Of a DNA stretch of 8,595 nt, positions 5,025 to 8,595 are shown piece by piece. The notes under the pieces are model-generated. The model searched no databases, was not told the DNA's origin, and was given only the letters and a program-made list of their open reading frames with translations. The position numbers were made by a program, and so were the translations under genes. The DNA is from an uncultured Christensenellaceae bacterium (lineage in GTDB: Bacteria; Bacillota; Clostridia; Christensenellales; Aristaeellaceae): contig CAJOPV010000036.1 of the NCBI GenBank assembly GCA_905236495.1, forward strand, positions 1 to 8,595, given 5' to 3'. The stretch's first letter is position 1. Every line of letters begins with the position of its first letter.

Positions 5025-6317
5025 TCATACGGTTTCAATGCCCGTTTCCGTTTCCACTACCTGCAACAGCTCCTCCTGCCTGCCATCCTGGGCGTTGATG
5101 TAGCTTAGGTAGGTATCCCCGCGGTAATCGCCCCGAAACTCCCAGCACAGCTTCTCGCCCCCGTCGGTGGGGATCAGGCACAGCTTCCCTTCCTCCGGGG
5201 CCAATAGAGCGCTTACTTTCTCCCGGGCCTCGGCCTCCGAAAGCGCGGGGGTCAGCAGGCCCCGGGCAGTGTGATTCTGCCAATAGTTCCGGGCCTCTAT
5301 CCCCACTGCCCGGGCGGTATCCATGCGAAGCTGCACCTTCACCTGATCGGGATACAGAAGCGTATCCCCCTGGGTGGCGGCAAAGGAAATCACCATCAGG
5401 CCCTGGTACGCCTGGAAATAGGTGGCCCGCATGCCTGGGAACCCCCTCTCCTCCAGGAAGGCAAGGGCGCTGTCCCGGCATTCCTCCAGGCTCTTTTCCG
5501 CCGGGAAATCAGCGGTGTCCGGGGCCATCCACAGCATTTTGCCCCCCGTTTTCGTTACCGCCGCCTGGATCGTCACGTCCCGTAAGGTCACCGTGACCCC
5601 CCAGCAGGGAATGGCGCCGCCCATGTCCGCCCCGGCGGTCACCGAAAGCACCCGGTCCGCCCCCACAAAATCCCGGGCGATGCCCTCCGCCTCCTCCCGG
5701 CTCACGGCGCGCTGGCCCAGGCCCTTCGCCGGGCCCGGATCGGCGGCATCGGAAAAGGGGCCGTCGTAAATCAGCGTAGGGTAGGAAACCCCGCTGTCAT
5801 AGGCCGGGGCCTCCGGGTCCGCGGCGGCGTAAAAGGTATCCGTCCCCGCAGCCGCCTGGGCGGAGAGGGCGTCCCGGGCCTGCCACAGCGCCGCGGCGCA
5901 GCTTTGGCAGGAGGCCGTCAGCATAGACAAACGCTGCACATCCTCCTTTGTCAGCGCTTCCCCGTTCAGCAGGACCCCCGCGTAATCCGCCACCTGATTG
6001 GCAAATTTCACCGCTCCTTGGGTGGCAGTGTGGGAAAGAGGCAAAAGGGACAGGCTTCGCTGCACCTGGGCCGCCCCGGCCCCCGCCCGGCCCAGATACC
6101 GGCTCCCCGCCCCCGCGTCGGCGGATAGCAGGGCCTTGCGCAGGCTCAATTCCACTTCCTCCATTTCCGTCAGCGCCGACAGCACCGCCCCGTCATATAC
6201 CTCCCGAAGCCGCGCCTTGTAGCCCTCCGACTGCAGCATCGCCCGGGCCGCTGTGCCGCTGACCGCCGCCAGCGCCACTGCCAGGGCCACCAGGGCCGTG
6301 GGGAATTTTCGCTTCAT
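5025..6317 (-). CDS. ypeB: Spore germination protein YpeB
   Basis: Partner of SleB, needed for SleB to accumulate in the spore and act on the cortex at germination; located at the inner spore membrane and cortex. The product is 430 residues, close to the Bacillus protein. Residues 5-26 are a hydrophobic signal or anchor segment. An alpha-helical N-terminal domain (about 30-155) follows, then the family hallmark SYPTLIYDGPFSD (178-190). Three PepSY-type repeats come next, about 205-262, 275-340 and 358-425. The last ends with YLSYINAQDGRQEELLQV, typical of PepSY strands. A CxxC pair (C137, C140) in the helical domain and four further cysteines (C238, C280, C380, C391) may be worth noting for an exported protein. 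The start at 6315-6317 has AGAGGA seven bases upstream and AAGGAG eleven bases upstream. It lies 89 bases after sleB, the conserved sleB-ypeB order, and probably shares its transcript. Confidence 0.94.
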   Translation of the reverse strand: MKRKFPTALVALAVALAAVSGTAARAMLQSEGYKARLREVYDGAVLSALTEMEEVELSLRKALLSADAGAGSRYLGRAGAGAAQVQRSLSLLPLSHTATQGAVKFANQVADYAGVLLNGEALTKEDVQRLSMLTASCQSCAAALWQARDALSAQAAAGTDTFYAAADPEAPAYDSGVSYPTLIYDGPFSDAADPGPAKGLGQRAVSREEAEGIARDFVGADRVLSVTAGADMGGAIPCWGVTVTLRDVTIQAAVTKTGGKMLWMAPDTADFPAEKSLEECRDSALAFLEERGFPGMRATYFQAYQGLMVISFAATQGDTLLYPDQVKVQLRMDTARAVGIEARNYWQNHTARGLLTPALSEAEAREKVSALLAPEEGKLCLIPTDGGEKLCWEFRGDYRGDTYLSYINAQDGRQEELLQVVETETGIETV

Positions 6318-6406
6318 TATGGAATCCTCTCCTTCTTGAACAGGGGCTTATTCATCCCCATACCCCTGACCCAGGCAATGCCTCCCCGGCACTTCGTTTT
6401 CCCATC

Positions 6407-7078
6407 TCACACGGCGAACCGATGCTGACCGATCACCAGCCGCACCTCCCGGCTCCAGATCCAGGCGCTGGTGGCGGTGGCGGGGTTATAGTAATAGACG
6501 CAGCCGCCGGTAGGGTCCCAGCCGTTCATGGCGTCCCGGGCGGCCCGGAGGGAATCGGCGTCGGGGGCCAGGTTGATCTGTCCGTCCGCCACGCAGTCGA
6601 AGGCCCCGGCCTGATAGATGACGCCGCTGATGGTATTGGGAAAGGAAGCGGAGCGCACCCGATTGAGCGCCACCGCCGCCACGGCGACCTTGCCCACATA
6701 GGGCTCTCCCCGGGCCTCGGCATACACCAATCGGGCCAGGGTATAAACCTCGCTCTGGCTGTAGGAGGCGGGGGCGGACGCGGCGCTGCCGCCCAGGGCG
6801 ATGCCCAGGGCCGCCGCCGTGGCGCTGCCCACCACGCCGTCTGCTTTCAGGCCGTTTTTCCGCTGGAACCATACCACCGCGTCGTAGGTGGCCTGCCCGA
6901 AGATACCGTCCGCCGGGGCGCTCAAGTACCCATACTGGCGCAGCTTCTGCTGGATCTTCGTCACATCCGCTCCCCGATCGCCCCAGGCCACCGCCCCCAG
7001 GGCATGAGCGGCCTGGGCCCACAGCATGATGGCTGTCAGAACCGCCGCCAAAGCCCTGATTCCCCGCTTATTTGCCAT
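6407..7078 (-). CDS. sleB: Spore cortex-lytic enzyme SleB
   Basis: Lytic transglycosylase that degrades spore cortex peptidoglycan containing muramic-delta-lactam during germination. The product is 223 residues. It has a signal peptide (residues 1 to about 27), one PG_binding_1 repeat at about 34-92 (GADVTKIQQKLRQYGYL ... GIFGQATYDAVVWFQ), a short Ser/Ala linker, and a Hydrolase_2 catalytic domain at about 111-223. The catalytic glutamate is E121 in LVYAEARGEPYVGK; VALNRV (137-141 region), FDCVADGQINL (160-170) and the terminal GQHRFA complete the family pattern. The start chosen (7076-7078) has GGAAGGAGG eight bases upstream; an in-frame GTG seven codons earlier would place the ribosome binding site inside the coding region, so it is rejected. 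It is followed by ypeB and divergent to a modular wall protein. Forespore sigma-G control is expected and a matching promoter is visible. Confidence 0.95.
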   Translation of the reverse strand: MANKRGIRALAAVLTAIMLWAQAAHALGAVAWGDRGADVTKIQQKLRQYGYLSAPADGIFGQATYDAVVWFQRKNGLKADGVVGSATAAALGIALGGSAASAPASYSQSEVYTLARLVYAEARGEPYVGKVAVAAVALNRVRSASFPNTISGVIYQAGAFDCVADGQINLAPDADSLRAARDAMNGWDPTGGCVYYYNPATATSAWIWSREVRLVIGQHRFAV

Positions 7079-7106
7079 GCAAACGTCCTCCTTCCGCACC
7101 TGCGTT

Positions 7107-7135
7107 TATTATGCGTCGTTTTTCGGCTGCCATGG
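7107..7135 (-). promoter_or_regulatory. Candidate forespore (sigma-G-like) promoter of sleB
   Basis: On the minus strand, CATAATA (7107-7113) fits the sigma-G -10 pattern CATnnTA. Seventeen bases upstream is CCATG (7131-7135), four of five against GHATR. The start would fall near 7100, just ahead of the strong ribosome binding site, giving a very short leader. Short motifs occur by chance; the main support is the fit with known sigma-G control of sleB in Bacillus. Confidence 0.45.
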
Positions 7136-7169
7136 GCGCAAAATATTACAATATTATGAACTATTTGCC

Positions 7170-7198
7170 TTGACATTGTTAAGCAAACGTAATAAAAT
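7170..7198 (+). promoter_or_regulatory. Sigma-A promoter of the SH3b/PG-binding gene
   Basis: TTGACA (7170-7175), a 17-base spacer, then TAAAAT (7193-7198): perfect -35 and five-of-six -10. Predicted start is near 7205, leaving about 50 bases of leader before the ATG at 7255, with GGAGG at 7242-7246. This points to expression in growing cells, unlike the divergent sleB. Confidence 0.85.
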
Positions 7199-7254
7199 AA
7201 GATGAATTCCTGTATTTTTGCCGAAAGGCTGGGAATAGAATGGAGGATTGCCCC

Positions 7255-8595
7255 ATGCGCGCTGCCCGAATCACCCGTCTGACCGCCCTGCTGCTGGCCC
7301 TGGTATGCGTTCTGCCGGTCTGGGCCCCCCGAGGGGAAGCCGAAAGCCGGTTAGCTGACGCCATCGTCAGCGTGAATCTGCGGAGGCAGCCTTCCGCCCA
7401 GGCGGAGGTGCTGCTCACCATCCCCGCAGGGGGCATGGTGGTGATCACCGGGGAAAGCGGCGATTATTACCAGGTGATTTACGAGGGCGTCACGGGCTGG
7501 GCCATGAAGCAATACCTGACGCTCTACGGCGCCGCTTTCGCCGCCACCCAAGCACCCGTCAGCTATACCGCGCTCAAAAGCGGCAGCCGGGGAGACGCCG
7601 TGACCAGGCTGCAAAACAGGCTCAAGGAGCTGGGATTTTACACCGGCAAGATCGATGGCATCTATGGCAGCGGCACGGCCTCGGCGGTGCGGGCCTTCCA
7701 GAAAAAGAACAATCTGACCCAAAGCGGCATCGCGGATGAAATCACCCAGGCGTTTTTGTACGCTTCCTCCGCCCTGCCGGCTGTCACTCTGGTCTTAGCG
7801 CCCACCCCCTCGCCCCTGCCCACCAACGCCCCTGCCCAAACGGGCAAGGCCACCTATCCCTTCACGACTTATACCTTATCCTCCGTGAACCTGCGAAAGT
7901 ATGCCTCCACCTCCTCCCAGCGGATCCTCACCATTCCCCGGGGAGCGGAAATCAGCGTGCTGGCTGTTTCGGGGGATTACGCCAAGGTAACCTATAAGGG
8001 CAATACGGGTTATATCGTTTCGGAATACGCATCCATCCCCGCCCAGTACCTGCCGGGCACCGCCCTCAAGGAAGACGCCGACGCCCAGCAGCATTACCCC
8101 TATCTGCAGTCCGGCTCCACGGGAAAAAGCGTAACGATGCTCCAGAAAGCGCTGACGGAGCTGGGCTTTTACACCGGCACGGCGGACGGGCAGTTTTCCG
8201 CCGCCACCCTCAGCGCCCTGAAAGCCTTCCAGAAAAAGAACGGCATCAAGCAGGACGGCATCGCCAGCCCCGAGGTGCAGAAATTGATCTTTGAGGGCCG
8301 TCCGCTGAACAGCAAAGGCAAAAAAACGGACGTGAAGCTGCTGCCTCCCATGGAGGAGGTGGATATGGAGTCCGGCGATCAGGGCGAGCAGGTGACCCAG
8401 CTTCAGCTTCGCCTTTCATCCCTGGGCTATTACGCCGGGGCGGCTACCGGCGCCTACGACAGCGCCACCGTCAGCGCCGTGAAGAAATTTCAGAAGGATC
8501 ACAGCCTGTATGTGGACGGCAAGGCCGGGGCCAAGACGCGGCTGCTGCTCAGCGTGCTCACCGCCACGGCGGCCCCCGCCCCGTACGTCTTTGCC
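7255..8595 (+). CDS. Exported modular SH3b / peptidoglycan-binding protein, C-terminus beyond window
   Basis: Open to the last base, 447 codons with no stop; the gene continues past 8595. The start has GGAGG eight bases upstream. Residues 1 to about 29 form a signal peptide (RAARITR then a Leu/Ala-rich core). Modules in order: bacterial SH3 domain about 34-91 (VSVNLRRQPS start, GWAMKQYL end); PG_binding_1 about 105-168 (DAVTRLQNRLKELGFYTG); a Pro/Thr/Ala linker about 180-196; second SH3b about 205-262 (SSVNLRKYAS start, GYIVSEYA end); second PG_binding_1 about 283-346; third about 371-434 (QVTQLQLRLSSLGYYAG); then another Ala/Pro-rich linker at the edge. All these parts bind wall or peptide stems; no catalytic domain is visible. 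A hydrolase domain (NlpC/P60, Hydrolase_2 or amidase) could lie downstream, or the protein may be only a wall scaffold. It is divergent from sleB, which fits wall metabolism. Confidence 0.9.
   Translation, partial: MRAARITRLTALLLALVCVLPVWAPRGEAESRLADAIVSVNLRRQPSAQAEVLLTIPAGGMVVITGESGDYYQVIYEGVTGWAMKQYLTLYGAAFAATQAPVSYTALKSGSRGDAVTRLQNRLKELGFYTGKIDGIYGSGTASAVRAFQKKNNLTQSGIADEITQAFLYASSALPAVTLVLAPTPSPLPTNAPAQTGKATYPFTTYTLSSVNLRKYASTSSQRILTIPRGAEISVLAVSGDYAKVTYKGNTGYIVSEYASIPAQYLPGTALKEDADAQQHYPYLQSGSTGKSVTMLQKALTELGFYTGTADGQFSAATLSALKAFQKKNGIKQDGIASPEVQKLIFEGRPLNSKGKKTDVKLLPPMEEVDMESGDQGEQVTQLQLRLSSLGYYAGAATGAYDSATVSAVKKFQKDHSLYVDGKAGAKTRLLLSVLTATAAPAPYVFA
7354..8556 (+). repeat. Tandem SH3b-PG-binding modules within the wall protein gene
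   Basis: Module 1 is about 7354-7758 (SH3b plus PG-binding), module 2 about 7867-8292, and a third PG-binding unit is about 8365-8556. DNA identity survives in places: an 18-base match GCCTTCCAGAAAAAGAAC occurs at 7693-7710 and 8224-8241, and TTTTACACCGGCA at 7636-7648 and 8167-8179, all offset by 531 bases (177 codons). This points to internal duplication. The third unit is more diverged. Confidence 0.8.

Noticed and set aside
6318..6406. Possible terminator or attenuator between sleB and ypeB (CAGGGG ... CCCCTG)
   Set aside because: Only six pairs with a 16-base loop and no T-tract; the two genes are expected to be cotranscribed.
7351..8351. Minus-strand open frames opposite the SH3b/PG-binding gene
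   Set aside because: The plus-strand frame is continuous for 447 codons with recognisable repeated domains, signal peptide, ribosome binding site and promoter; the minus-strand frames are short and featureless.

Overview
This window looks like a chromosomal segment of a GC-rich, endospore-forming Firmicute, probably a Clostridia lineage. The evidence is hrcA-grpE-dnaK behind a CIRCE operator, a sleB-ypeB spore-germination pair, ExoA-type exonuclease III, TTGACA-17-TAnnnT promoters, strong AGGAGG-type ribosome binding sites and a possible lipoprotein signal. Most genes use G or C at nearly every third codon position. I cannot place the genus from this sequence.

Layout, with all genes on the minus strand unless noted. 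Positions 1-2200 hold the class I heat-shock operon, read right to left: promoter, CIRCE operator, hrcA, grpE, then the first 136 codons of dnaK, which leaves the window at position 1. A GNRA-capped hairpin sits in the grpE-dnaK spacer. A near-ideal intrinsic terminator (2248-2277) separates this operon from the gene behind it, an exported protein with an FMN-binding-like domain (2292-3152) that has its own promoter. Positions 3153-3540 are clearly AT-richer than the rest. They hold that promoter, a strong-looking plus-strand promoter with an extended -10, and a small plus-strand open frame of unknown function. Positions 3541-4961 hold an exonuclease III / AP endonuclease gene (xth/exoA type) downstream of a HAD-IB phosphatase gene, under a promoter just past ypeB. 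Positions 5025-7078 hold sleB followed by ypeB, the spore cortex-lytic enzyme and its partner. A divergent intergenic region (7079-7254) separates sleB from a plus-strand exported protein built from repeated SH3b and peptidoglycan-binding modules, which runs off the right edge.

How the genes work together. HrcA represses its own operon at CIRCE, and GrpE is the nucleotide exchange factor for DnaK. SleB and YpeB are packaged in the spore and degrade cortex at germination. The divergent SH3b/PG-binding protein also appears to act at the cell wall. The HAD phosphatase and exonuclease III form a two-gene unit that may also receive read-through from sleB-ypeB, since no terminator is visible after ypeB.

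No tRNA, rRNA, CRISPR array, insertion sequence or complete novel system is visible. The parts least explained are the AT-rich island with its orphan frame, the FMN-binding-like protein with two TGAT motifs, and the modular wall protein whose C-terminus lies outside the window.
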